NCBI GenBank assembly: GCA_003993805.1
Contig: RSEF01000001.1
Coordinates: forward strand, 60,839,751-60,903,750
From: Himantopus leucocephalus
Lineage: Eukaryota > Chordata > Aves > Charadriiformes > Recurvirostridae
Direction: 5' to 3'
Length of the DNA: 64,000 nt
Shown here: positions 1 to 13,100 of the stretch, piece after piece
Layout: each line of letters begins with the position of its first letter
Numbering within the stretch: position 1 is the first letter of the stretch
Notes under the pieces: model-generated
Told to the model about the DNA's origin: nothing
Database searches by the model: none
The model's input: only the letters and a program-made list of their open reading frames with translations
Position numbers and translations under genes: made by a program

Positions 1-1559
1 CTTGCTTGCTTGATTCTTTCAAAAGACCCTTGTATCCTAACAATGACAGTCTCCTGAATCAGTTGTACAACAAACAAATCTTAACTACTTCATTCTCCAC
101 ATTCCTATGATTAAGCTGAGGGTCCTGGAATTGTCTAATGCATTTGAATGTTGTATTTTTCTCATAGGTTTCTGGCTCATGTAAGCACCATGAAAGTATT
201 TGAGCTATGAATGTTATAAAGAAAAATAACAGCAAATAAAAAAAACTTGTTTACTTGCCAGAGGATACTCTGCCTCATTCAAACAGTTTGAATCTTTGAG
301 ATGCTGAAGCACACGAATCTATGCTGAACTGGCATCCCTTCCTGAGTTCCAGTGAGTATTTTCAGGAAAGATCCATAGCACCTCAGCAAGAAAGAAAGGG
401 GGGGGAAAAAAAAAAAGCCTTAAAGATCAGTTATGTGATCAGCTTTCCAAAGATTGACAAGCTATCACCCTAAACTCTCACAGATATAACACAGTAACTT
501 TCATGTCCGTGTTCGTGGCCTGTGACAAATGCAAGGTAGTTTGACTTGCATTAGCTCGTAATGGAAGCAGATCAAATTAAGCTGAATTGTTTCACATTTA
601 CTTCAGGCTGAGCTTGCACCCAGGCAATTACTGTGGGACAGCTGATACCTGGTAACTTGACCATGTGCACTAACTGTTGTATGTTTAAGTGTGTACATCT
701 AAATTTGCAAGACCCTTTCTAGCTCAACAGCCCTCTGTCCCTTGAAATATTTAAACTCTTTAGGCATCTTGATGTTTCTGTGTTTTACCTGGGTGAACAG
801 TAGATGCCCAAAAGATTATCATCAGGACATTCCTGTTCAGCATTATATGTGTCTACATCATTTGGATTAGCTTTCCTCTAGGTATTGAGTGAAGGGTAAT
901 GCCTGCAATTTAAAAGCTTTTGCAGCTCGAATGGAAGTTACTGGGGAATCAGACTTTTCTATATAGTTAAAGACAGCCTCAGGTTATGAGTAAATGTGTT
1001 TGGTTTGGTGGCAGGAGGAGCATATTGTTCTGCCCACATTGCAGCATGCTATGGGAGTTTGGAGTGTTGCGGCAAGGAATGGAAGAGCATGAAACATGAC
1101 AATGTCTGCCGGTATCCCTGATGGTATTTGCAATCCCTTCTTCTAGACCACTCAGTTGACTACGGGATGTAACCTCTGTTGCATTGTAGGATTATTTGGG
1201 GAGGCTCCCTGGCAAGCCTGACCTTCTATTTTTTTTTTAAGTTGGACAGTGTTGCCAGAAGCAGCTTTGTTGGAAAGTGTCGCTGCATGGCCTGGATACA
1301 ACTTGTGCCTTAGCACAGCTGCAGCAATACTGTACTAATGCTCTCGCTTGGGCAGCTAGCTGTGGAAACAAGCAGCGCTGATCCTTGTTTGGTCATACTG
1401 TTTGGGCTGGTGTGTGTATCAAGCCTTCAGAGGCTGCGAGCAATGTATTTTGTGTATAGTGGACAATGTCCAGCAGAAGGCAAGACAACTCCTTAGTGCA
1501 GGCTGCCCTGATTGCTTTACATCACCTTGTCAGGAGTGGCAGTGGTTGTGAGCTATCGC

Positions 1560-2130
1560 CTGTTCTGTGCAATGTCTGAGTTTGAGAGAAGGGCAAGAAA
1601 GGTCATAGAGGAGGATCACCACCAGAGGCAAAACTTCAGGAGGAAGATGATGGTGTCCATGAAGGGCTGTACAGAACCTCTTACATGATGCAGCAGCCAA
1701 ACAACATTGAGATTCTTGTTGAGCAGCAGGAAAGGGAGCTGCCCAAATTCCTCAGAAGCTGGTGGCCATTGACTTATTACTCTGTCAGTGAGTTTGGAGT
1801 TGAGATGACAACAGCCAGCTGTGCAGCATAGGAAACTGCAGCAGCATATCAAAAGTTCTTGGTCTTGGATGTTTCTGGGTGATGCATATGTGGCCAATAA
1901 TGGCAGGTTTCTTAGGCATGGGATTCCCCAATGGTATTGTCATTGGAGAGGCTTGCACTGCCTCTGACCAAGCACAGTCCACCAGTGGCAGAAAGGGATT
2001 TTATTTTGTCTGCAGCAGGCGGGAGAGCTACCATGGATGCCTTATTGTCATCAGTGCTGCAGATCTGGCATGTGTTTTCCACAATGCAAGCCTGGTTTAT
2101 GTCTTACGGGAGCCAAGCAAAAATAGCAGG
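1560..2130 (+). pseudogene. Decayed PIF/Harbinger-like transposase relic
   Basis: Conceptual translation of the plus strand gives broken pieces resembling vertebrate Harbinger (HARBI1-like) nuclease. A piece with YYSVSEFGVEMTTAS lies near 1775-1815, resembling the YRSV..FGV.KSTV region. AGFLGMGFPNG lies near 1900-1940, resembling AGFAALGFPN, which precedes the first catalytic Asp. GRKGFYF lies near 1990-2010, resembling NRKGYYS. VFHNASLVY lies near 2075-2100, resembling VFRNSSLY. Stop codons and frame changes separate these pieces and the catalytic Asp motif is not intact, so this is a fossil rather than a gene. It sits in the DESI1 intron. The call rests on remembered motif order, not on an alignment. 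Confidence 0.42.
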
Positions 2131-2392
2131 TCAGCAGCTCCATTAAGATGATCAAACCAGTGCTTGGCACAAACTGACCTAGCTGAGCAGCCTCAGACAG
2201 ACCTGCCTTGTGAAGATAAGCAGCTTCACTTTCCAAGAGCTGTTCTGTTATTGCCTTGGCGGTACTGCCTGTTGTTGGCTACGGATTTCATGTGTAGCAG
2301 CCAGAGAGGAGCCCCCCAGGGTTGGACTGCAGTCTAAGGCAAAGTCCCTTTCCTGAATTCTGTTTGGGGGTGGGGTGTTTGTTTTTTTTTTT

Positions 2393-2860
2393 CATACAAT
2401 CAGAGAATTGCATTGGTGGAAAGGGACCTCTGGTGGTCCTGCTCGAGGTAGATCTGGCAAGAGCAGATTCTTCAGGGCCCTGGCCAGCTGAGTTCTGAGT
2501 ACCTCCAGGGATGGAAATCCCACATGCTTTCTGGACCCCTGCCCCAGTGTTTGACCACCTTCATGGTAATTTTTTTTCGTCTCTCACTGAGTTGGGAATT
2601 TCCCACTTTCCAGCTAGCATCTGTTGCCTTTCACTGTGCACCTCTGAGTAGAACAAGGCTCTCTTTCCTCCACACCCATGAGGTAGTTGTAGACAGCAAT
2701 AAGGACTTTTGGCCTTCTCTTCTTGCGGCTGAACACACCAGTTTTCTCAGCCACTGTTCAACCCAGAAAATGCTTCAGCCCAGTATGTCAGTGTCTTTTG
2801 TACTGGGGGGGGATCCAAAAGTGGACACAGCATTCCAGATGTGGTCTCACAAGTGTTAAA
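2393..2860 (-). mobile_element. CR1 LINE 3' fragment
   Basis: The plus strand reads as the reverse complement of a CR1 3' end. A degenerate ATAGAATCATAGAAT-like terminus at 2393-2412 is followed by GGAAAGGGACCTC, then the CCTCCAGGGATGG segment, the CCAGTG..GACCACC segment, the GAAC..AAGGCTC..TTTCC segment, and finally GTGGACACAGCATTCCAGATGTGGTCTCAC near 2820-2850. The order matches avian CR1 read from 3' to 5'. It is diverged and 5' truncated. Confidence 0.85.
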
Positions 2861-5800
2861 TAGGGGGAAACAGTTACCTTCCTTGAGCTGCTGGCTGCAG
2901 TCTTGCTAGAGCAGCCCCACGTGTGGTAGCCTTTGCTGCAATGATCTTTGCAAGTAGGTGTTGTAATTGTTCAAGCAGGTTCCCGGCAGCACCTGTGACA
3001 TTGTCAGCATCTGCTATAAGATTAATCTGCACACAGAATCTAGGTGCAAAGTAGCAACTTTGTGCAAAGTCTTTCATTGTTGTTTGCTGGAAATGCATGT
3101 GAAAGTAAATATTAAGGTGTTCTTTTTCTGTTTAGTAGACAAAAGGTCACATACAATTCTAGCTTGTGCTGCCTTTGAAATTGTTTGTTTCTCTGCCCTG
3201 AAGGATAAAGTTCAAGTTTCCAGTGATTTATTGTGAACAAATGTGTAATAATTTGTTAACAGTTATGCAGAACTTGAACTCCGCGATGCCAAGCAAGCAG
3301 TAGAGCCTGTCGTGGGCCAGGTGCTAAAGTTAGGGCAGTGCACTATACCCTACCTCGCATGTTGTTGGTGAGACTGCAGTGTCACTGGTTTCTGGCAGCT
3401 CTAGAGCGCAAGGCGTAAGCTCTGATGGGGAAGATACGGAACAAGGGCTAGAGGATCAAGTAGCACAACAAGGTGGGGACACACTAAAGGGCAGCAAATG
3501 TTCCTGAGGTGTTGCAACAGACTGCTCCGCTTCTCTCATCATTGGTACTATCTTTTGGCCTTCATCCTACTCCATGCCTACGTTTCTGCGCGACGGGTTG
3601 ACAGTGAATATGCTTGCTGCCTGGCTGTGATCCGTGGTAGTGACAGATCAGTCCACCTACTTCAAAACTGCGTGTGCTCGCTTTGACTGATGTCTCTATT
3701 GTCACAACAGCCCTTTCCCTGCCTCCACTCTTACACAACCCTCGTCTGAAGCAGGTATCTATCTCTCAGCCTATTTTGTTTCAGACTTGAGCAAAAAAAA
3801 ATATGGTAGTGATTGTTTATTCCTTGCTTGGACACATGAGCATCCATCTATCAGAACTGTTGAAGGATTATCCTCATCAGTTTTGTTCCTCTGTTTTATC
3901 CAGTTATGATGATGACAGAAAGTTGGTTTTGCCCAAGAGAAAGGACTCTTGAAGAACTACTGCTGCTTGGAAGTAGCATGTACGCTCCTGGCACGCAGAG
4001 ACCAAAGCAGCCCCAACAGAGAAGTAAGAGGAGATAAATACCCCAAGACCCTCTGCCTATAGAAAGGGAAAGGCAATGCCTCTGCCTCCCATGCCCGTGG
4101 GTGCTGTGGCACTGGTCTAAGTAAGAACCATCAGAGAATCTCTGACAAGTGGAACTGGGACAGTGTACCCCATCGCTGTTACTGCACCACGTACCTTGGA
4201 AGAACCTGAACACCAACAGAAGAGTGACCCCTAAAGTTTCAGCAGAGAAGCCAGCATCCTGGAGGCTGAGGGGTGAAATATTGCTCTGTCAGACTACCGT
4301 TTAGCTTTAGGCCCCTGATACACTAACTGGGGCCCAGTGTGTGATGTTCTGCCTCCGCTTTGGGAAGTGGGGAAGAGCAGCAGAATGCAACTGTGCTGGG
4401 CTTCATTTTTACCAAACTTCTTTTTAATGAGTGGAATAATTTATTCTTATTCTGAGCATCTGATTCCAGCCTTTGAAAAGCAGTCGCAGGGCACTTTCAG
4501 CATCATAAGCTGTGGGAATACAAGCAGGGTGGCTGGTGGAAGAGTTGCTGGGGACAGGCAAGGCTGACAGTGTGTTGAGGGATGCAGCCAAATCCTGAAT
4601 TAAGGCAGAGGCCCTCAAAATATCGAAGAAAAGACTGAATGTCGCAAGTATTTGAATAAAACATTAAAAAAAAAAAAAACCAAAACCACAGCTCTGAGGC
4701 TGTGTTTAAAGGAGGATGATAGTATCTAGACTGTGGCTGGCTTTGGGAGGCCTGAGTCTGGTCTGGTGCAAACAGATGTCCAAACCAGAGCAAAGCCTGT
4801 TGGCCAAAAGTTAACCCAGCAGCGCTTTCTGAACAAACTTTTACTAGAGCAGTGCTTCTCATGTTCAGGTGGGTTTTTTTTTATTGTGCCTACAGTGTTT
4901 CTGGTCTAGCTCTGGGAAACCTGCACATGGCTTTAGCAGATCATCACATCACATTCTGGTATCTAAAAGTTGAAAAATAACAGCAAAACTTCTTGGAAGA
5001 AAGTGCTGCTTGGATGTAAAGGACAGTGGGGTGAGAAGTGGTCTGCTGGGGGGAAGGGTGCTGATAGATGGAGGCTGACTAAAAGGATCAGGAGCCTGCT
5101 GCAAGCAAGCAGAAGCTAGAGCAGAGGAGCACTCAGTCTACTGCATGGGTTCAAGAGAATACCAAATGTGGGTATGCACACAGCTTTTCTGTTCTAAATC
5201 CACTTTTCTGGGTGTTGTGCACCTTCTTTGGCAAAATAAAGTTGTAGCGCATCTGTCATAGCATGCTGGTGCTGCCTACAAGTTTACAAAGGGGTACGAT
5301 ACCAGGGACTGAGCTCTTAGGTTATGATAGATAATGTAATTGAACCTGGAGCAGTAACAGCTGGTGACCCTTTGAAGAGAGGTTTGATCTTGAGATCCTA
5401 CCATGATAGGTTTAGGTTTCCCACTTCCAGGGAACTGCAAAAGCATTTCAAAAGGGACTTTTTCTCTAAGATGCAGTTATATTATCAGTTTAGTGCCTGA
5501 AGCAAATCTTTGCTGTTGCTCTGTTCTACAAAACACACAATTTAATTTTATAACTTGTGTAAATTTCAGCCCTGCACGTCTGTCCCACATCCTCCACTTA
5601 AGCTGTTAGTTTTTAAAGGCAGGGGGAGGAAGCCATGGAATAGATTATAGAGACTATCACCACAGATCATATATTCAAGTAAGATCTCTCGTAAGTTACT
5701 GACAAAGAAAACTGAATACTCTGTGCTGGCTAACTGCCTGCAATTGTGAAATCAGTATAAAACTGAACTCTTCTGGTCCTGACTGAAGACTCTAATTTTA

Positions 5801-6093
5801 AGAAAAGGTTTCTTTTCTTGGTGTGTAGATAAAAGTCCAAGGAAGGTGAGTACTGGCAGGATAGGATGGTGTTGCCAGCTGTGCATGCAGGAGGAAAAAA
5901 GTCCAGCGGTAGTGTGGACAGAGTAGTTCGTTCGAAAGAAAGACATTTTGTTTCTTTAGAAGCAACTCTGGGATGAAATCTCTGGGATTACTGTCGTGGT
6001 GAGATAATAGGCATGGTTCCTTAGTGACTGACAGAAAGTAGGCTGAAATCTGGAAAATACGTTGCTAATAACTCTTCTTTTCTCTGCATACAG

Positions 6094-9000
6094 GGAAACA
6101 GCTGGATGGCATCTGGTAAGTGACTAGATTTAAATTGCATAATGTGTGTTAAACACTGTGTGGTGTAGGAAGTATTTTCAATAGGAGATTATATATACTT
6201 CAGATCTTAAGAACATTTTGGTGCTGAAGAGAGACCAGGGCACTTTATGTTCCTGAATACAAATTGACAGTAAGATGATGTACGGTCTGGTGCTGGTTAA
6301 ACCTCTCCATTCAAAGCTCAGTGGACCCCATGAAAAAAAGTGTTGGTAGTAGTCATTGTGTTTTAGTGCACTTGTACCCATTTTCAAGGGTAGGATATTG
6401 TCCTCGTCCCAAGAATTTTCTCTAACTGCAGGCATGACTAAACAGAGGAGTAAAAGAGTAGGTGGGAAGAAGGTATTACAGAATCAGGCCTTCTTGCACT
6501 TAAAAGCAGTGGTTATAAAACTCTCCCCAATTTGCTATATATAATATCCAGTGTTTAAAATAAGAAAAGGGGGGGGAGCAAAAAACCCCAAACCCTTGTC
6601 CATCCGTCTTTCTTTTCTATTGATCCATCTCCAGTGATTGTCTGACCTTCTCAAGTCAGTATCTATCAGACATGCCCTGCTTCTGTCAACGTGGTAGCAG
6701 GGCTAGCTCTGTCCCTCTATCTCTGCAAGTTCACCGTCAACCCTTTAGCTGAAAGAAGCTGCTGGAGATCTCATGTTGGTGTGGAAGTCCCTCTCTTCCC
6801 ATGTTCCTTCATGCCTGGGCACCTAGCTAAGCCTGTTCTTTCCTAACCATTTACAGAGTTGCAGTAGGCTTGATAATCATTGCTTCCATTTCCATTCATG
6901 TCCCAGCAGATCCTGTTCCTACTCACACAAACACGTTGACCTTTCTTTCAGTTATTCACTTCATGATGTTCTTGAGCACACAAACTGACCAGAGATTTAT
7001 GTGCTAGGTTAAATATTTCCTTTGCTTCACCATTTTTTTTTTTGTTCTCTGTGGCAGGCACACCTCCATAATAGTCCATAAGGATGAGTTCTTCTATGGC
7101 AGTGGAGGAATCTCCAGCTGTGCACCTGTAAGTTAAACTTATTTTTCTGATAAGGTAATTTTGTGATAGGGTTACCTGATTAGAATTGCTTGTGTCATGT
7201 CTTTTAGAAAAGCAGAAAGAGGCTTCTGAATTCAGCCAGATGTGGCTACTTGCCATAGTTGCCCAGGGCATCTGAAGAGAAGGGAGCATGGACAGTGGGT
7301 TTAAGCCCAACTAAATACAGGTTGGGGGTTGCTTCTGCTGTTAGAGTCTATCTATCCAAGACACCTTCTGCAACTGCCTTGCCAGAGTGACACCTTGTCT
7401 AATTTTGTATGGATAGGTTTTATGTGCAGACTTGGAAACTCGAGGCATCCTTTTTTAAAATTAAAAAAAAAAAAAAATCATAATGCTTTGTCAGACCTTC
7501 CTGTTCTTGGAGCAGCAAAACTGATGGGCCAGTCTTCTAAAGCAGTATTTTGCCATAGTTTAGCACTTTCATCAAAAGGAGCCATGTATACAGAGCCACG
7601 TATACAAGCTGAAACGTAACTTGCATGTTACCTCTCATTATCTCACTGGAGGACAGAGAAGGCCAGTGGGGCTTTTTGCTTGACAAACATACCAAAAGTT
7701 CCTCCTGTGCCTGGACAAGCCACAATAGCTCTATTCACTAGAGTCCTGCAAAAGAATTCAGTCTGTCCATTTAACATTGTCTCCTGGTTGTTAATTTTTA
7801 CAGGGAGGGACACTTCTTGGCCCTCCGGACTCAGTTGTTGACCTGGGAAACACTGAAGTTACAGAAGAAATTTTTCTAGAATATCTTTCCTCTTTGGGGG
7901 AATCTATGTTCCGGTAAGTAGCAGCTTGCACTATATACAGTCTGTATAACAAAAAAAGTCTTTAGGGGAAGGGGTACAGAATGGAGGAAGGTATTATGAA
8001 ACCAATCCCACTCACAAAGCTTTGTCTGCTTAGTGTATTATTTGGTACTCTCCAAATACGAGACTGGAACTGATGCACGTATACACAAAGAGCTACCAGC
8101 TAGGCAACCCTCTGGTGTGCCAGCCTTGAGCTAGGCCGGGAAAGCGTCCTGCCAGGAAGCCTTTCACACTGTTTTTCATAAAATGGAATAAAGCCTGAAA
8201 TGCCTTTGAGAGAATCACCAGGGAAGATGAAGGCACTGTATGAAATATTTCAGTAAATAGTGCTTTGCCCCATGAGTCATAGGTGAAGTGTTGTAGTAAA
8301 GCTGCCAACTTTCAGATGAGTGAAAGCAAGGTCTTGACTGTTAAAGAGACTAGCCTGCTTCTCAAAAGAACAGGAAACAGTAGCATCTAGTGTTCTGGCC
8401 AAATTTCAATGTCAATAATTCTTGTGATTTCTCATTATTCCTTCTGTGGTTTTAATTGAAGAAACCTGACCTCACTTATCCTCCAAAAAAAACTTGTATA
8501 AAGTCAGTGATGCAGAGAGATGTCATTTTCCACCCTGATTCACTTGAATTTCAAGGTGAATTGATGTCTGTATTCTACCTAGTTGCTTTAGAATTCTTTG
8601 TGGGGAAAAAAGTGCTAATGTAAGGAGATGTTCCTCATTAGGGGTCTAAGTTTTTCTGCTTGTTAGATTTATTGCTGAGTCTGTCTTTCTACATTCCAAT
8701 TCCTTTCTTATTGCACAGAGGAGAGTCTTATAACCTCTTTGAACATAACTGCAACACCTTCAGTAATGAAGTGGCACAGTTCCTGACAGGAAGAAAAATC
8801 CCTTCTTACATCACTGACCTTCCATCTGAAGTTCTTGCCACGTGAGTATGAGTGCCGCTCCTCTCTGTAGTGTATGGCTTCATGCTAATGCTTAAACATT
8901 TGACAGAGCCAGCAGTACCAGTTTCTGCCTGCTCTCTCTGAGAACCAGCATAAGATTAAGAGGAGGATGCTATTTGCTTTACTTCAACACTTCCAACACT

Positions 9001-10107
9001 GTACAACAAGTGCTGACTGGCACTGGCATTACTAAGGAGACAGGAGAAGGTGGTTGTTCAGCCTTTAACTTAAACTGCTTATTTTGTGATGGTCGCTTAT
9101 ATGTGACCAGCCAAGCATAGAAAGCTTCAGAAAATGATGCAAGTTTTTTTTGTCTTAGGAGACCAGTATCTGTTAAAGGTCAGTTCTCTTGCTCTAAACA
9201 CTGTAATTGCAGTGGAGATGTCAGCTTTGCTTGCAAAGAGGCAGGGGAGATGTAATTTTAAAATGAACGCCGCAGTTTTAAAGCTAGGACTGGATGGAAA
9301 AAGAGGATGTGAAAAAGAGGAAATGAAGAATTCCTGCCTGGTAGTTCAGCTCAGTTTTTATTTTTTTTTTTTTTTTAACTCTCAGCTAGTGAGGATCCCA
9401 GTGGGATGATTTAAGCTCCATCATTTAGGTCTTATTTCTCATAACAATGGTATACCACATTATTTGGGAGACACATGTCTTCTATCCTGGGCTCTAATTG
9501 CTTCAGATCTCTCAAAATTAGATAAAGTCTATAACAGCGTGAGTCATATTGAAAGATAAACCAGGTGCTACAGATTGCAACAGAAATTATTCTGTGACTG
9601 TTGAGCCATTGTCTTATAAGGGAGCTAGAGGCTATTCTTCTAGCAGTCTTTAATACTGATGTGATACTTAATGGAGCTCTGCAGTTGCATAACAGGGATT
9701 TCGTTCGCACGCTTAAGTAGACTGAATTACTAAAAGCCAGTTTTAGACACAGTATTACCACATTAGCAGTCTGGGCATGTCAGGGCTACGAACTAGCTTA
9801 TATAAAATCATGTTTAAGATTCTTTTTTATTGAAGAGTAAACTCTCTTTGATAGGTTAAAACAGTTTAGTTTGTAGTGGAAGTCTGTTCTTCAAATTTGC
9901 TTCTACAATGTTGGTTTGACTGCACTCTAGGAAGTGAGTGCACTTCAGTAGTAAGTGGGAAAAGTTATTCATCAGGTAAGCTATTTGAGATGTTTATTTC
10001 TTTGCCTTCTCAGACCTTTTGGACAAGCTTTAAGGCCCCTCCTGGACTCCATCCAGATCCAGCCACCCGGAGGAAATACGTTCAGCAGACACAATGGACA
10101 GAGCTAA
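6094..10107 (+). CDS. DESI1: DESI1, desumoylating isopeptidase 1 (PPPDE family), 3' five exons
   Basis: Coding exons, all with AG/GT borders: 6094-6115, 7058-7127, 7804-7913, 8719-8841 and 10014-10107 (TAA at 10105-10107). Phases join cleanly and give [18 protein letters not shown]... through to ...RHNGQS. DESI1 is a PPPDE-fold thiol isopeptidase of about 168 aa that removes SUMO from selected substrates. The catalytic His is the H of the split IWHTS junction (exon 7058-7127), and the catalytic Cys is in [10 protein letters not shown] (exon 8719-8841, near 8750). The deduced part is nearly identical to the human protein except for the C-terminal tail, which has [10 protein letters not shown] in place of the human SSVGRPNGQS-type end. 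The N-terminal exon (about 30 residues) is outside the window. PMM1 follows on the same strand about 5.7 kb downstream. Confidence 0.96.
6116..10013 (+). other. DESI1: DESI1 introns 2-5
   Basis: Introns 6116-7057, 7128-7803, 7914-8718 and 8842-10013 all use GTAAG or GTGAG donors. They contain homopolymer tracts (poly-T at about 9358-9377, poly-A at about 7464-7478). I see no further gene or clear transposon in them. Confidence 0.85.
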
Positions 10108-13100
10108 CAGGAGTGACCAGTGTGCCCAGCCTCACCAGGCCTCTTCCTTTTTAAACATGAATCTACCAGATTTCTATTTTATAATTTCCCATCGGAATTA
10201 ACTCTACAGAAGTTATGAGACAAGATTGAAAATGTCCTAGGGAGAGGATTTATCGGGGTGCATGTAAGACAATGCTACCAAAAAGATTGCCATAATTTCT
10301 AATAGTATTATACTAATTTATAAAGGCTGTCTTGTCCGAGTAGGCTGACACTTTCTAAGTAACTCCCGTGCTGGTAAGTGGGAATTTGTTCCATGAGCAT
10401 TCAAGGGCCCATTACACAATTTGGAGTAAATAAGGGGATGTCCTAGCCATCCCTTGCAGGCTTGCATCTCTTTCTTCTGTGACTGACTATATTTTGGGGG
10501 TATTTGCTGAAGTCTGTAGCAAAAAGACAAAGGAAGTATTGGTAGCCTAGGAAGTGAAGGTGTCCCAGGATTAGTCTTCTACATATTTCATTGACATTAT
10601 ATTATTTACTCAGGGGAAAAGCATCTGATTAGAGTACTTGCAGTGGCACAGCTGTATGTAAAAGGTGATCAAGCTGAACTGTGTGTCAGTGTCACAGTAA
10701 AAAGTTGAACCTTTCAATGGGACTGCTGTGGGATGGGAGGGATGCTGGAACTGAAGGTTACCAAGAGCCTTGTAATGCTAGATCCAAGAGTTACGGAAAG
10801 AATCAGCTGAAAGAACAGAATCTCATGAGCAGAAGTGGTGGAAACAAATTTCAGGTGAAAGTAAAATGAAGTGAAATGTTTCCTTTTCTCACATGTAAGC
10901 TTATCAGCAGATAGACAGAACCTTGTTAACTGCTTACTTTTGCATAAGAGCTGGGGTTTTTTTTTTGTTTTGTTTTTTTTTTTACCAAGCCAGAGTTACA
11001 GTACAGTAAGGCAGGAGTAGCATGGCAACTGCACCATAATATAAGGTGGACCAATTCTGCTTTCAGTTTCTAGTTGCAGACACAGTAGGGGTTCCAACTT
11101 TCTTTGATATTGTTGTTGTTTCCGAAGCAGTCAGGCACATCACAGGGAGGGCTCTGCTTAAGCGTAAGAGAAGTAGGTGGTAGGTCTCCTCAAATGTAAA
11201 GCAAATGAGGAAGAGTAAAATTAAGGTTTTCTATGGAACAATTGAGTTTATTGGGATACGTGCAGAAGCAGTCCTGTTGTTAGATTGTATCAATACTGCA
11301 TATTCTAGATTAAGATTCTTATAGCTTTGCAATTATTTGCAGTGGACAAAGATCAGGGGAATGAAAGAATAGGCACACTGATTTCTTTTCGTGCATGTAT
11401 ATACACTATTTTCCTGAACAATTTTGTAGCAGTTATACTTAGGAAGGAACACAAGAAAGATATCAGACAAACCCCAAAGCATTGCTGATGCTCCATAAAT
11501 GGGGATTGTGCATTTGAGATGCTGCTGAAAAAGCATCTATGCAAATTTGTAATCCTTTGTCCAGTGCTTTGTTGTGAAAAGTATTACTGCAAGGTCAATC
11601 CTGCATCTCAAACTTCCTGCACTGGAAACTTCTTGCCATACCTAAAGGAGATGTCTTTCCTCTGCTGGGCTCTTTCTCCCAGAATAATACAATTTGGTAA
11701 ATTTCTCATGCTGTTGCTCAGTGTGGACTATAATGGTTCATATTTTTGAGGGGATAGAATGGAGGAAAACTGCAGTTTAGTCACTCTGTCAAATACTCTG
11801 TTGCCCCACACCAAGTGGAAATAGGGTACCGTCAGTCCATTTTGCAGTTCTGTCTGTACCTGTTCTCAGTGCACAGCTGTGGCCCTTGCAGCCTGATATT
11901 TTTTTTTTCCTTGTCATTCTCTGCTTGTGCCATCAACTTCTCCTTAAGCATTTCATTTGAGGGACTGGACTTAGAGACAACTGTAGCAACTAGTACAGAT
12001 CAGTTTATACAAAAGCTTTCAATCTTTCCCCATCAAAACGTCCAGTTTGCAGAAAGCATTCTATAATAAATCACTTATGAATGCCTTTTGGTGCTCCTGG
12101 AGGAAGGATTGGTGTTTGTTTTCTGCTAAGCCATAGCTTAGTTTTCCTGTTTGGTATGTATATCCTCTCCAGTCTTTTCCCGTAACCTATTCTGTGAAGA
12201 GTAACCAGTCTCTCAATAACACACGTGACTGTGCCACAAAATGCTGTAGCATGTTAGAGATCTTGGAGCTTCCTCAGTTGAACAGGTATACTCAAGCTGA
12301 TACAGTGCAGCCCAACATCTAGGTATGCTAGTTTGGTACCTGCAAGCAGCACAGCTGTGGTTGCTTGTCTTTCAGCAAGCTATCACTTCAGATACAGCTG
12401 CCTGCGGTGGAAGCACGGGCGCCACAGTTTCTGTCCCACACTCTTGCACAATGAGGATATCCCTTGCGTGTCCACCATTTTAGCGGTCCTGAGCCTGGTT
12501 TCTGCTTGGCTGCCTACTTCAGGACTTTTTGCATCCTCTCAGCAGGCAGGAAAGAAAAGAAAGATGTTTACCCTGTGCATTTTGCAGTCTGCCTTTTCCC
12601 CTCCTGAGCAGCCCCTTTGCAGAGATAATGCTGCTACTTTAAGGTCACTGGGTAAGATTTTGCTTGGCCATATACTGTTTGCAATAGCGAAGGAGCTCCC
12701 AGAGGGTTTCCTGGGCTCGGGGCCTATTCTGTGTTTCGTGGCAAAAGAGCTGCAGGAGAGAATCCTGTTTGTTTGGTCTTACTGGGTATGGAGACCCCTG
12801 TAGGCTTCTTAGGAAACCTGTTTTCTCCAAAGATGGTTATGTGTAAATTGCAGGACTGTGGCCCCAACATTCCACCCAGCCATACCTACTCATAGGAATA
12901 TAAACTAGAGAAGTGTATGTAAGTGTATATAGGTGACGAACTTCAGCCAGCCGATTGACAAAGGGGCAGGGAAGCTGAACTCCTGAAAGGGAACAGAACC
13001 CATTTGCCCACACTCACTATTCTATCTTGTATTGCTGGGGTTCCCCCCGTGCCATTTTAAAGGTGTTAATAACGTCTTTAGGCAGAAAGTGATGTTTTGA

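Larger units (their letters stand above)
1..6093 (+). other. DESI1: DESI1 intron 1 (partial)
   Basis: Non-coding AT-rich DNA upstream of the first visible DESI1 exon. The DESI1 first coding exon, which should end in a Gly codon split after its first base, is not found here, so it lies before base 1. The stretch holds a decayed Harbinger-like transposase relic (about 1740-2130) and a CR1 fragment (about 2393-2860). The remaining short open frames have no recognisable family. The assignment to intron 1 is an inference from exon phase and from the large first intron of the mammalian gene. Confidence 0.75.

Noticed and set aside
12333..12803. 156-codon open frame downstream of DESI1
   Set aside because: No recognisable domain; it lies in the probable 3' UTR/intergenic region without coding context.
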